Of a stretch of DNA of 64,000 nt, positions 9,690 to 20,427 are shown piece by piece (the stretch's first letter is position 1; every line of letters begins with the position of its first letter). A program made the position numbers and the translations under genes. The notes beneath the pieces were generated by a model. That model did no database searches. It was not told the origin of the DNA and worked only from the letters and a program-made list of their open reading frames with translations. Where the stretch lies: the NCBI GenBank assembly GCA_009823505.1, contig VZQC01000348.1, positions 335,907-399,906 of the forward strand. Direction: 5' to 3'. Origin of the DNA: Rhizomys pruinosus (lineage: Eukaryota; Chordata; Mammalia; Rodentia; Spalacidae).

Positions 9690-10375
9690 CTACTAAATAG
9701 TTATTGTTTTAAGCTGATGGTTAATGGCTTATTGTTACACCAATAGATTAATGCATCTTTCAACTCTCACCAGACATGTTTCCTTATGCAAAGGTAGTGA
9801 TTAACACAAAAACCTACAAGTGGCCAGTGTGCAGAGAACAAGAGGTTGCAGAGTGATTGTCCTTGAACAGGACACCTATATCGAGCTGCCCTCTAAGGCT
9901 AGGGAATCATTGTTGAAGAGAGGATGGAAAGATTGTAACAGCCATAGATGGTGAGTGACCACAAAGAAACAGAGTTTTCCAGACAGCTGGTTAGTTAGTG
10001 ACTCACATGAAGTGACAGCATGGCGAGTTCACAAGTCCCATGCAAACTCAAATCAGGAAAAAGTCACAGCATAGATGCAAGGAAGTGCGTAAGAAGTTCC
10101 AATCCACTGAAGGAAACTGTGGCAACAGATGGCTGCTGGGAGGGACAGAGACAGTGTCTTTCAAGCATGGGACTCCTGGTAGCTTACCCAGGCTCCGGTG
10201 GATGGACCCACACTGAAGGACATTTGGAGACACAAGTAGAGTCTATAGGCCTTCATATGTACATAAAAGAGCACATTAAATTGTGTGGGAACAACAAAGG
10301 GAGGTGTGGCTAGGGGATCTAAATACCATCAAATTATGTTGTATGAAAATCTCAAGAATTCATTATAAAGAAGAA
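9690..10375 (+). repeat. Dispersed rodent repeat, copy 2 (fullest copy)
   Basis: It shares the order of phrases with 1951-2425: 'ggccagtgtgcagagaacaa', 'gggaatcattgttgaagaga', 'ggatggaaagattgtaacag', a mid-section with 'cagatggctgctgggaggga', and a tail 'accatcaaattatgttgtat'. A plus frame of 97 codons (10020-10313) lies inside it and has no recognised domain. It may be the 3' part of a retroelement. Confidence 0.5.
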
Positions 10376-10849
10376 TCTATGAGTCAACACAATGTTGATG
10401 GACACAAGTGAGTTGTCAAGTGTCCTGTGTATAACACAGTGATTCTTGTAGGAAGCTTTCTTTTGTACTGAACAGATACCATGTAGCCCTGCTAAGGAAA
10501 GGGGAACACAGCACCTGCCTGCAGCCGCTGTAGGGAGCTGACCTCTTGGCACAGAGACCAGCCAGGTACTTCCCGTAGCCTGGCCTGAGTGGTATTTCCA
10601 ACTCAGGATCTTAGCCTGGAATGAGACATGTTTTCCACTCTTGGCTGTGACTTCCCACCTGCCCAGAGACTGCTGAACCCTAGACAGGAATTTCAGTCTG
10701 ATGGCTGTTGGCCCTATCTTCAGCCTATGTTCACTCACAATGCCAGCTATCCAGGTTGGTGGTCCATACTGGAACTCTTTACAACCCACTGGCCACCCCG
10801 AACGAAATGCAGGCCTACCTTGGCCTGTATGTGTGCAAAAATTAAAAAA
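10376..10849. other. No gene recognised
   Basis: A minus frame of 145 codons (10352-10789) and overlapping plus frames exist, but none has a recognisable domain. The base composition is balanced. Could be part of the LTR element whose LTR fragment lies just to the right. Confidence 0.35.
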
Positions 10850-11115
10850 AATTATGGCCAGGGAATTCCATAATGGTGTTAATGGGGAATTCGATTTATT
10901 GCTTGCTACAGCCTGCTTTTATAAACCAAATGACGTCAGTTCTCAGAGCCAATCATAGGCCCCCCAATTCCACGCCACTCCACACTGTTGCCCCACCCAG
11001 CATCACCGCCCAGGCCACGTTGTTTGCTCCTCCTTGGGACTGGGTCAGAGAAATCCCCTGACTCTCACCCAGTGGTGCCCTGAGGGGTGCTAGCTAAGAA
11101 CTAGCCCCCAATTCA
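10850..11115 (-). mobile_element. LTR-like fragment with TATA, CRE and poly(A) signal
   Basis: On the minus strand the order is a CCAAT/ATTGG site (10949-10953), a CRE palindrome TGACGTCA (10931-10938), a TATAAAA box (10917-10923) and an AATAAA (10895-10900), which is the arrangement of a compact retroviral LTR. A GC-rich U3-like stretch lies to the right. The termini are uncertain and I saw no target-site duplication. Confidence 0.45.
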
Positions 11116-12144
11116 AACTGGATCTTCCTGCAGATTCTCATGAGTCATGGTAATAACAATTCCTGGAAACGGTTGAAGTTGGAGATCTTCTGATGTGTAA
11201 CACTGTCCAGTACGTGGTTAAAAAACCGAGAGCAATATGGGCTGGGTAAAATCCAAGTGACGAAATCTATATTAGCCCTGGATCAACTCACATGTGAAAA
11301 TGTGTCACTAGATCTTTAAAGCACATGAAACTGAGAGTTTGGAAATGAATGGCATGTTACACCTACATCTCAAAAGGTCAAGGAACAGTTTTCACATCTC
11401 AGCTAGCAAAGGCTTAAAGGACTCGGGGCATGAGCCTTGTCAATCTCCTGTAAGGAAATTCTGAAGCTCTAGGTTAAGGCTTAGTTGTGACAATCAACTG
11501 AAGCATTCAGGACTTCGGCAGGTTTTGTTAACAATGCTCAGGTTTTGTTTTACTTTTGTGAGAGCAAAACCAACTTCCCCACATCTGAGGAGTCAAAGGA
11601 TCTGCTGGCTTGGGGTGTTCCGCCTTCTGCTTGGTGGTGACTAGCTGTCCCGGATGTGCAGAACTCCAGTGGTAGACAGGACCTGTCCTACGGTCTGTGG
11701 GCAAAGAATGTTGCAGCTGCTCTGACCTGTCTTCTCCCTTTCTTTCCTATGTTGATTCCGTAAAAGCCTTCCTAAGTCTACGCTTCCTCCAATCCTATTG
11801 ATACTGGCTGAATTTAAGCTGGGATTAGCACTTATCCAGAGAGCCCTGAGGGCTGGGACCTGACTTCTCTTACCAGCCACCCAGAGCTTCCCTCCCTTGG
11901 GGTGCTCCTGCTGTCTGCTCACTCCCCGCTGCTGAACTGACAAATCCCAGGGTGCTCCTTGTTCTCCAGAGCCCACCCTGATCTTGACCTCATCATCTCC
12001 TTCTTATCTTTAGTTATAACTTTCCATCTTTGGTCTGGCCCTTGTCATTACTAATTTCTTTGCCACAGTTACTTATACTGTGTTTGATTTCTTCTACTAA
12101 ACTGTTTATTTCTATTCACGGCTGGCATTCCTTGACCTTATATT
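11116..12144. other. No gene or repeat recognised
   Basis: Balanced composition. A minus frame of 111 codons (11641-11976) has no recognised domain. May contain old LTR internal sequence, but I see no support. Confidence 0.35.
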
Positions 12145-12640
12145 TTGTCCCCCAGCATTATTGGGGTAAAACTGGCAACATTGCATATATTTAAAGTATA
12201 CAGTAGTCATCTGCTATATGAATCTGTTTGTGACATGATTGCCCCAATCAGGCAAATAAAACACACCCATTACCTCCCATGGTATGTACTTAGAAGACAG
12301 AGATCTACACTCAGCAAGTGTCAAGTATATAATTGATAATTGTAGTGACTATTTTGTATATTAGATTCTCGAAAACTTCATCTTATGAGTCAGAGTTAGT
12401 GTCCTGTGATTAACATGTTCCATTCTTCCTGTGCCAACCCCTGGAAGCCACAGTTCTGCTCTCTGTTTCCGAAGTTTGGCTTTTTGATTCCACATGTAAG
12501 ACCACACATTGTTTGACATTCTGTGCCTGACTTAATTCAGTTAGCATTTTGTTCTCCAGGTTCATCTGTGTTGTCACAAAAAATAAGGTTCCTTTTTGAA
12601 GGCTGAATAATATTCTGTTTTGGGCAAACATGCACATATA
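12145..12640 (-). mobile_element. Ancient mammalian L1 3' end, antisense
   Basis: The antisense reads like an old L1M-type 3' UTR and ORF2 end: 'cctggaagccacagttctgc', then 'ttttgattccacatgtaaga', 'ctccaggttcatctgtgttg' and 'ggctgaataatattctgttt'. It is much more diverged than the rodent-type L1 copies. Confidence 0.7.
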
Positions 12641-12674
12641 ACCCCTTGATTTTTAAAAAAACTGTTTAGTTATT

Positions 12675-12816
12675 CTTTTTTTTTGTTTTTTTGTCTTTTC
12701 GAGACAGGGTCTCCCTGTAGCCCCAGCCGTCCTGGAACTCACTCTGTAGACCAGACTGGCCTTGAACTCACAAAGATCTGCCTGCCTCTGCCTCCCAAGT
12801 GCTAGGATTAAAGGCG
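12675..12816 (-). mobile_element. B1 SINE, head-truncated
   Basis: Runs from a T-rich tail through 'gagacagggtctccctgtag' to 'gctaggattaaaggcg'. The flanks share TTAGTTATTCTT (12666-12677 and 12817-12828). The B1 head is missing about 20 bp. Confidence 0.95.
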
Positions 12817-12829
12817 TTAGTTATTCTTA

Positions 12830-13016
12830 TTTTATATGTATGAGTGTTTGCACACATGTGCCTGCCTGGCACCCATGGAGGCCAGAACAGGGTGTTGAAC
12901 ATTATCGAAATGGAACTATGGATGGTTGTGAGCCACGATGTGGGTGCTGGAAACTGAACCTAGATCCTCTGCAAGCTCAGCAGGTGCTCTTAATCTCTGA
13001 GCTGTCTCTCTGGCTC
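12830..13016 (-). mobile_element. Old B2/B3-type SINE, host of nested B2 insertions
   Basis: A diverged antisense B2-like body ('ttatatgtatgagtgtttgc', 'gatgtgggtgctggaaactg', 'gagctgtctctctggctcac'). Its end is the target where two younger B2 copies inserted. Confidence 0.8.
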
Positions 13017-13022
13017 ACTTTA

Positions 13023-13277
13023 AAAAAAAAATTTTTTTTTTAAATTTTATTTATTTCTGTATGTGTATGAATGTACTGTCTGCATGCAAGTTTGTGCACC
13101 CGTGTCATGCAATGCCGCGGAGGTCAGAAGAGGGTGTCGGATTCCCCTGGAACTGGAGTTCTCCTGGAATTGGAGTTTCAGACGGTTCTCGGCCTCCATG
13201 TGGGTGCTGGGGATCCAACCCGGGTCCTCTATGAGAGCGGTCGGCGCTCTTAACCGCTAGGCCATCTCTCCAGCCCC
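13023..13277 (-). mobile_element. B2 SINE, duplicated-motif subfamily
   Basis: Antisense B2 with the tandem pair 'ggaactggagttctcctgg' and 'aattggagtttcag' that marks the 17-bp duplication. The flank CTCTCTGGCTCACTTTAA precedes it (ends 13022) and recurs right after it (from 13276). Confidence 0.95.
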
Positions 13278-13295
13278 TCTCTGGCTCACTTTAAC

Positions 13296-13538
13296 TTTTT
13301 ATTTTATTTTATTTATTTCTGTATGTGTATGAATGTACTGTCTGCATGCAAGTGTGTGCACCCGTGTCGTGCAACGCCGCGGAGGTCAGAAGAGGGTGTC
13401 GGATTCCCCTGGAACTGCAGTTCTCCTGGAATTGGAGTTACAGACGGTTCTCAGCTGCAATGTGGGTGCTGGGGATTGAACCCGGGTCCTCTGCAAGAGC
13501 AGTCGGTGCTCTTAACCGCTAGGCCATCCCTCCAGCCC
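13296..13538 (-). mobile_element. B2 SINE, duplicated-motif subfamily, tandem neighbour
   Basis: A second antisense B2 in the same orientation, directly after the repeated flank of the previous copy. It also has the 17-bp duplication ('ggaactgcagttctcctgg' then 'aattggagttacag'). Either two insertions hit the same site or one copy was duplicated with its flank; the internal differences favour separate insertions. Confidence 0.95.
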
Positions 13539-13676
13539 ACGTTCTGTATCTAGATAATCCTTATATCTAAACACGAGGCTAGGAAAGCTGCTCTTTTATT
13601 ATGGAAATTACAAAAGAATGCTAATTACTTAATCATAAATATATCCCATGTTGGAGCATTGACAATAAATTGTCTA

Positions 13677-13797
13677 CTTCTTTTTTTTTTTGAGACAGGG
13701 ATTTCCTATTAGCCCCAGCTGACCTGGAACTTATGTAGACAGGTCTACATACTGGCTGGTCTATATCTCATGAAGATCCACCTGTCTCTGGCCCCAC
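13677..13797 (-). mobile_element. B1 SINE, truncated and diverged
   Basis: T-rich tail, 'gagacagggatttcctatta' and 'gatccacctgtctctggccc'. The flanks share TTGTCTACTT (near 13669 and 13802). It includes a small internal rearrangement around 'gtctacatactggctggtct'. Confidence 0.85.
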
Positions 13798-13995
13798 TGA
13801 ATTGTCTACTTTTAAGTCAGTTTCCTGGATGCCAAACCACACATTAACTGCTGACTGCAGTTACAGTGTGATACCTGCTGCAATCAGGAATGGAACCTGA
13901 GTTGTTTTCATTATCCCAAAAGATAGTTGAAATAAACTAGATTTAAGTATGATCCAAATGTAATTGAGTAAAAATTTCAATAATTTTTTTTTTCA

Positions 13996-14215
13996 TGGAG
14001 CTGGAAGGATGGCTAAACAGTTAAGAGCACTGGGTGCTCATGCAGAGGAGTAGGGTTCAATTCCCAGCACCCACGTGGTGGTTAACAACTGTCCGTAACT
14101 CCAGTTCCAAGGGTATCTGATGCCCTCTTCTGACCATCACAGGTACTGTATGACACAGGTGCACCTAAATACATTTAAGTAATACACTCATACACATAAA
14201 AAAATACTGAAAAGA
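13996..14215 (+). mobile_element. B2 SINE, older type without duplication
   Basis: Head 'ggagctggaaggatggctaa', B-box 'gggttcaattcccagc' and tail 'atacactcatacacataaaa'. It has a single 'taactccagttccaagggta' body motif. Confidence 0.9.
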
Positions 14216-14945
14216 TTTTTGTTGTAGTGTGGAGTAAGCAGATGCAGAGGTGAAGTGCAGGTGACTTCACAGCCTTTACCTTGGAGTGCTACTGAGGGGT
14301 GATCATCAGCAGGCATTGCCTGAGTGGGAACTGGTGCTCACTGATGCTGAGATCTTGGGTTAAAAGCTGGATTGCAAATATTCAAAGTCACTGTCTTTTA
14401 CTTCTAATTGTGATTGACCAGAGCATATTTCTAGCATATATGTGGAGAATCAGATGTGGGAGGTGCCTTTTCTGTTGAGGCTGAGTTAAAACAACAGAAA
14501 TGGTGGATTAGTTTGGCCTATAGGCTCTGCAGTCAGACTGTCAGAGTTCGTTCAAGTTTCTCCTGGGGTAGACGGAATGTAGTCCTTACAGAAAAAAGGG
14601 GCTGTGCTGTAATTCAATTCTGCCTACTTACTAACCCCCGCTTGCATTTGTATTGTATTCAGTTGCATGCCCCCAGATTCCAGCCTACCAGTACCTTCAG
14701 TGTTATTTACAGGTATTAAGATGAAGTTACATTAGAACTGGGTGAGCCCTAAATCCGATGATCACAAGTGACATTATAAGAAGGTTATGTGAAGCCACCA
14801 AGATGCTGAGGAGACGCACAGGTCAGGGAGCAGAGGGAGGCATCCTGGCTTAGGAAGGCCAAGGATTGCTAGAACCTACCAAAAGTTTGAAGATAGGCAC
14901 AGAATAGGCTCTCCCTCCCTCCTGTAGGAATCAACTTTGGACTTC
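14216..14945. other. No gene; possible MIR remnant
   Basis: Around 14520-14565 the phrase 'ggctctgcagtcagactgtc' followed by 'gagttcgttcaagtttctcc' resembles the head of a MIR SINE. The similarity is weak. The frame at 14456-14719 has no recognised domain. Confidence 0.3.
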
Positions 14946-15104
14946 TTTTTCTTTTCTTTTTTTCTTTTTGAGACAGGGTCTCCCTGTAGCCCCAGCTGTC
15001 CTGGAACTCACTCTGTAGACCAGGCTGGCCTTGAACTCACAAAGACCCGCCTGCCTCTGCCTCCCGAGTGCTAGGATTAAAGACGTGCGCCAATACGCCT
15101 GGCT
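14946..15104 (-). mobile_element. B1 SINE, full length
   Basis: T-rich tail to 'caatacgcctggct'. A perfect flanking repeat AACTTTGGACTTCT lies at 14932-14945 and 15105-15118. Confidence 0.97.
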
Positions 15105-15177
15105 AACTTTGGACTTCTAACCTCAAAACTGTAAGAGAATACATTTCTGTTATTTAAAGCCACCCCGTTTATATCTG

Positions 15178-15274
15178 GGTCAGGTGCAGCCATACCTGTA
15201 ATCTCAGGAAGCCAAAGCCCGAGGATTTTGAGTTTGAGGCCAGCCTGGGCTACATAGTGAGACTATCTTAAAGT
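15178..15274 (+). mobile_element. Old B1/7SL-like SINE fragment
   Basis: 'ggtgcagccatacctgtaat' and 'gaggccagcctgggctacat' with 'agtgagactatctta' match an old B1-type body. It is short and highly diverged compared with the neighbours. Confidence 0.7.
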
Positions 15275-15440
15275 CCCCTGGTTTGTGGCAGTTTACTACC
15301 GCAGGCCCACATCAGGAACACGTGGCTGCTGTGATTTGGCTCTTCAAGGTAATGGCAGCGACAACATAAAGAGATGGCTTTCATTGGAGGAGTGCAGTGC
15401 CCTAGTGGTAATCCACTAATACTATTGTTTGTACACTTTT

Positions 15441-15696
15441 TAAAAAAATTTTTTAAAATTAATTTCATTTATTTCTGTATGTGTATGAATGTACTGTCTG
15501 CATGCAAGTCTGTGCACCCGTGTCTTGCAATGCCGCGGAGGTCAGAAAGAGGGTGTCGGATTCCCCTGGAACTGGAGTTCTCCTGGAACTGGAGTCTCAG
15601 ACGGTTCTCGGCCGCCATGTAGGTGCTGGGGATCGAACCCGGGTCCTCTATAAGAGCGGTCGGCGCTCTTAACCGCTAGGCCATCTCTCCAGCCCC
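15441..15696 (-). mobile_element. B2 SINE, duplicated-motif subfamily
   Basis: Antisense B2 ending 'ccatctctccagcccc'. The flanks share TGTTTGTACACT (about 15424-15436 and 15697-15708). The body contains 'ggaactggagttctcctgg' then 'aactggagtctcag'. Confidence 0.95.
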
Positions 15697-15725
15697 TGTT
15701 TGTACACTCTTAAAATGTGACTAGT

Positions 15726-15901
15726 GCGGGGCGTGGTGGTGCACACCTTTAATCCCAGCACTCAGGAGGCAGAGGCTGGCGGATCTCTATGAGAGAGGCC
15801 AGCCTGGTCTAGAGTGAGTTCCAGTCCAGCTGGGGCTTCAAGGAGACTCTTTCTCAATAGAACAAAACAAATAACAAAACAAAACAAAACAAAACAAAAC
15901 G
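15726..15901 (+). mobile_element. B1 SINE with (AAAAC)n tail
   Basis: Head 'gggcgtggtggtgcacacct'; the tail has degenerated to a repeated CAAAA motif. Flanking repeat AAATGTGACTAG at 15714-15725 and 15902-15913. It inserted just beside the B2 at 15441-15696. Confidence 0.95.
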
Positions 15902-16287
15902 AAATGTGACTAGTTAGCTCTGCACTGGGTCTGGTTTTCTCAGTAGCCTGTAGGTGGTTAGGGAGAGTCCAGGGCAAACTTGAAATTGCTCCACACAAAG
16001 CTTTCTGACAACCTTAGTACTTTTCAGGCTTCTGGAGGATCTTTCTCCCTCTGTTCTTCTCTAAGAAGACCTCACAAAGCTTGTAAGAATCTGACATTGG
16101 GAGAGCCAGAGCCTGGGTCCGTGCTGAACCCTTTGGATTCTTTTGCACAGGATATCAGGTCCTCTTGACCCAGGCCTCACCCGAACTCAGCTGTGAGAAG
16201 GCAGCACAGCCTCAGGTGTCTGGCGCCACCTTCCTGTCAAGTCCTCGCAGTACAGCCACAGCCCAGATTGCTCGAGTGCCTCCACCT

Positions 16288-16324
16288 TTTTCTCTTTTCT
16301 TTTCTTTCTTTCTTTCTTTCTTTT

Positions 16325-16408
<84 letters not shown>
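16288..16408. repeat. (CTTT)n microsatellite ending at an unresolved base
   Basis: Long CTTT tract, interrupted once by an extra T near 16322, ending at an N (16409). The N at the edge means the array length is probably not resolved. Frames of poly-Ser/Phe/Leu and poly-Lys/Glu/Arg here are artefacts. Confidence 0.97.
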
Positions 16409-16409
16409 N
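16409..16409. other. Single N, probable collapsed gap
   Basis: One of only two N bases in the window. It sits directly at the end of the CTTT tract and is followed by GC-richer DNA, as expected for a gap or join of unknown true size. Confidence 0.7.
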
Positions 16410-16444
16410 AACCGGGGGCCAAGCCACCCAGCCGGGCAGTCATG

Positions 16445-16530
16445 CTCTGGCAGATTTAGGAGTCAGATCTAGGCTCCTCTGCCACAACTCAGCAAATCAA
16501 TTATCCTGCACCCGTGGGTCAGTTCCCTAA
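16445..16530 (+). mobile_element. MIR-like SINE remnant
   Basis: 'ggagtcagatctaggctcct', then 'ctgccacaactcagcaaatc' and 'gtgggtcagttccctaag' follow the order of the mammalian MIR core. Short and diverged. Confidence 0.45.
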
Positions 16531-17199
16531 GTTTTTACCTGCATGCAGCAGTGGCGGGCTGCTCCCTGCACAGGACCAGCCAATGGCGACTATCAAGATC
16601 TCAACTTTAATATCTGAAGTAAAATTTCCCTGGACTTACTGATTACTTATTTCTGGTTTTACTTTCCTTTTGGTTCTTAAGGCCACACAGCCCAGATTAC
16701 AAAAGTTTTTTCTTTTCTTGAGGTAAGTTGAGGATCTGGTCCTCAAGGGTCTCTTTTATTGTTTTTGTTTGTTTGTTTGTTTTTGTTTTTGTTTTGGCTG
16801 GGAGGGGGGAAGCACCTTGCTCCTTTCAGTTTTTCATTTACCAGTTCCATCTACTCGAGGACACAATCAGGCCTTGCTAGACCAGGCTTCCCTTTTCTGA
16901 AGCATGAGCAGACTTTCCTCTCCATAGACTGGACACTTGCTCAAGTCCCATTGAGGGATCTCTAAGACCTCCCTGAACAGGAATACTGGTGACCGACATT
17001 TGGAGGACATTTCAAGATATGCCCCCATGCACAGTCCTGTAAGACTTGGTTGACCTCTGAGGGCAAGGAACAAAGTTATCCCTTAGGCCCCTGGGCCAAA
17101 TTGGTATGGGCCTTAAGTATGGTTGTTAAGCATCCAGAGAGGCTGTTAAAATTTTAATATATTAAAATTGTATCTTCTGAAAACAAAATGTATGTTATT
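16531..17199. other. No gene recognised
   Basis: Contains a T/G-rich stretch (16756-16795, mainly GTTT units). No frame with coding character. Confidence 0.4.
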
Positions 17200-17966
17200 T
17201 CCATATTATATTTCTCGATTTGCATTTTTCCATTTTAATTTTATATTACTCTAATAGATTCATAGATACCCTACATCACATACCAAAAATCCAAGGTCTG
17301 AAAATAAATGGTAGGTTAGTTCTAGAACCTAGGGATTCACAATATAAGAGCACAGTTGTTTTCAGATCACGAGGACTATAACATTAATGTTGCTCAGTTT
17401 GCCTTACAACTAGGTACATGGAGCTAGCATCCACAGGAATACCATTTGTATTTTTTTTTTTTCTGGTGCTGTGTTACTTCACTTAGCAAAATATCTTCTA
17501 GTTCCAACCATTTACCTGCAAATTTCATGGTGTCATCTTTCTTTACCACTGCATAGAACTCCATTGTGTACATGTACCAAATATTCTCTATCCACTTGTC
17601 CATTGAGAGGCATTTGGGTTGGTTCCAGCTCTTCCCTACTGTGAAGAGAGCTGCAATGAACATGGCTGTACATGTATCTTTGTGGTAGGAAGAGTCTGGT
17701 GGATATATACCCAGAAGCGGTATGGCTGGGTCAGGTAGTAGGCTCACTTTGAGTTTTTAAGGGTTCTCCACATTGCTTTCCATAGTGGTTGTACAAATTT
17801 GCATTCCCACCAGCAGTGGATGAGTGTTCCCCTTTCCCCACATCCTCTACAACATTTGGTATTATTTGTTTTCTTGATACTAGCCAGCCTTATCAGACTG
17901 AGATGATATCTTAAAGTGGTTTTAATTTGCATTTCTTTAATTATTAGTACTGTTGAACACTTTTTA

Positions 17967-18207
17967 ATATTTTATTTTATTTATTTCTGTATGTGTATGA
18001 ATGTACTGCCTGCATGCAAGTTTGTGCACCCGTGTCGTGCAATGCCGCAGAGGTCAGCAGAGGGTCTCGGATTCCCCTGGAACTGGAGTTTTCGTGGAAT
18101 TGGAGTTTCAGACAGTTCTCGGCCGCCATGTGGGTGCTGGGGATCGAACCCAGGTCCTCTGTAAGAGCAGTCGGTGCTCTTAACCGCTAGGCCATCTTTC
18201 CAGCCCC
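17967..18207 (-). mobile_element. B2 SINE, duplicated-motif subfamily, in L1
   Basis: Flanks share GTTGAACACTTTTTAA in slightly varied form (17952-17967 and 18208-18223). The body contains the duplicated motif ('ggaactggagttttcgtgg', 'aattggagtttcag'). Confidence 0.95.
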
Positions 18208-18242
18208 CGTTGAACACTTTTAAGACTTTTAAGATGTTTCTC

Positions 18243-18488
18243 TCCCGGGGGTGGAGAGATAGCCTAGTGGTTAAGAGCACTGACTGCTCTTGCAGAGGAC
18301 CCGGGTTCGATCCCCAGCACCCACATGGCGGCTAAGAACCGTTTGTAACTCCAATTCCAGGAGAACTCCAGTTCCAGGGGAATCCGAGACCCTCTTCTGA
18401 CCTCTGCGGCATTGCACGACATGGGTTCACAAACCTACATGCAGACAGTACATTCATACACATACAAAAATAAATAAAATTAAAAAAA
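18243..18488 (+). mobile_element. B2 SINE, duplicated-motif subfamily, in L1
   Basis: Faces the B2 just to its left, forming a tail-out pair separated by about 35 bp. Flanks share AAGATGTTTCTCT (about 18230-18242 and 18488-18500). B-box 'gggttcgatccccagc' is intact. Confidence 0.95.
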
Positions 18489-18580
18489 AGATGTTTCTCT
18501 GCCATCTAAATTACCTCTCTTGTGAAGCCTCTGTTCAGCTCTTTATTCCATCTTTTGAATGAGTCATTTGCTTTTTTTGT

Positions 18581-20427
18581 AATTTAATGTTAAGAGACTT
18601 AAAGGGTCAAAAAGCAAATAGTAAAATTGTTAGCCTGGGCCATCCTTTTGACATCCCACAAGAGTTCAGCAGATTGCAGCCATGGATTTTATGTCTTTTA
18701 CCTATCCTGGCATATGAAAAGTAAAAGAATAACAGTCTACTTTTCTTAAGCCTTCCAGATGCCATGCAACACTTTCAACCTGATATTCTCTTTTTCAGAA
18801 TTTATGTGATGAGCTAACTTATTAGCTTCACATTCAGAATAAATTTGTGTATTTGTGTAGGGATAGCTCAGGAAAAGTGATACCATATCTATGGAATCAT
18901 GGTGGGGAGTAATGCTAAATAAGTGGTAAATCAAGATAAGTTTAAAACAGGCTATTCAAAATTAACAAGAAAATCCTTGGATTAAAAAGTCTATGCCACA
19001 TTTACGTACTATTATCTTGTTAATGTAAAATCACTTATAAACATTTGTATGTGCACATGCCACACACAAAAGTATATTTAAGATAGATTGACTATGAGCT
19101 TATTAGGACCCAGCTCTTTTTATGTGTGTAATAAATGTGTTAATATATTTATGTCTTAATTAATGTTGTCTGATTTTCAATTATACCAAATATATATTCT
19201 GGCTGAAAACGAGAATAATGTCATTTTCCAAAAAGAAACGCTGAATGTCACACACGTGCATCCACAAATATACAAAAAGAAAAATATCAATAAATTAAGA
19301 CATAAGTCTTGTAAAATACTACTAAAATTATTATAGTATTATTTTGTTTCAACATTCTCCAACTGCCAAGTTAGAATTTCATTTTATATATAGATTTGTT
19401 TTAAAAGTATCTATAATTTTGTTGTATATTATTACAACAAAAATAATTGTTATGAAGTTCATGCTAGTAGAATATCTATATAGTTTATATCCTGAAGATA
19501 TATATAATCTAACATGAAAGCTCTGACTATAGCAATTACTTTACTTAATTAATTTCCTACTAAATAGAGATACAAATGTTTGAAATATATGAACTCATTT
19601 ACATTGAGGGAAATTCTTTATATCAATTCAGTTAACATTGTGTCCAATATTTAATATATGTATACAAGAATAATATATACTCTCAAAATTTTATTTTAAA
19701 AAGAAATTGTATGAATATATGTGGGGTTATGAATATATTCTGTTATGCACATGTCTGACATGAATTAGCTTATATGCAATAAATGCATATAATTTCTAAA
19801 ATAATGATATTTATGTATACACATTTTTGGTTATTTTTGCTTTGAGAACTAACCTGGCTAAACAATCCATGCTAGCCTCGAATTCTCAATCTTCTTACCT
19901 CGTGAGTGCTAATATTCAAAGCATGTACCTCAATATCAGACAAGAAATGATATTTTTACTGTACTGGCTTCTTATAAATATTTTGTCTCATATGTTAGTT
20001 TGAACATACATGATTCAAATTCTACATAAATTTCAAAACCATTACTAGAACTTTTCCTATGACTTTAAAAGTATTTTCATATACATTTGTAGTATTATTG
20101 CAAAGGCTGTAAAAATAAAATTAACGATTAAATAAATGATACATTTTACTAAAAATAACAAAATGTATGCATTTAGAAAACATAATATTAAGAAGAAAAA
20201 AATCAAAGTGCATAAGTAAATTCAACTGTTTTCTATATGAGACAAGAAACAAAAAATATGACAGGTCCATAAACCCAATCCAGGTGAGAGAAGCACTCAT
20301 ATTTTTGTTGATTTAAATTATGATAAATGCTGTGAAATGTGCTAACGTTTTACAGAAAATGAAGATGAAGTAAAAATATCTATACATGGTACTTCATGCA
20401 TGGGAGTTAAAGTAGGGTTATATCAAT
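18581..20427. other. AT-rich DNA without gene
   Basis: Strongly AT-rich with no frame over 62 codons of coding character and no recognised element. Confidence 0.5.

Larger units (their letters stand above)
17200..18580 (-). mobile_element. L1 ORF2 C-terminal part and 3' UTR, antisense
   Basis: Antisense L1. A 107-codon minus frame (17424-17747) encodes the conserved ORF2 C-terminus (LPDPAIPLLGIYPPDSSYHK; then WIENIWYMYTMEFYAVVKKD). The 3' UTR lies to the left, to about 17200. Two B2 copies in opposite orientation interrupt it at 17967-18207 and 18243-18488. A second frame (17744-17932) carries CWRGCGERG-like sequence ([19 protein letters not shown]) of the zinc-knuckle region. Confidence 0.9.

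Noticed and set aside
10352..10789. 145-codon minus frame
   Set aside because: No recognised domain, overlapped by plus frames of similar length; chance opening is likely.
13200..13270. tRNA-like sequences with a GGTTCGATCCCC B-box
   Set aside because: They are B2 SINE heads; no separate cloverleaf tRNA gene with acceptor stem was seen.
13063..13553. Recurrent 60-76 codon frames starting MYEC or MCMN, seen at many places in the window
   Set aside because: They are the antisense translation of B2 SINEs, so the recurrence reflects repeat copy number and not a protein family.
16165..16530. Frames with poly-Ser/Phe/Leu or poly-Lys/Glu/Arg runs
   Set aside because: Translations of the (CTTT)n microsatellite across an unresolved base.
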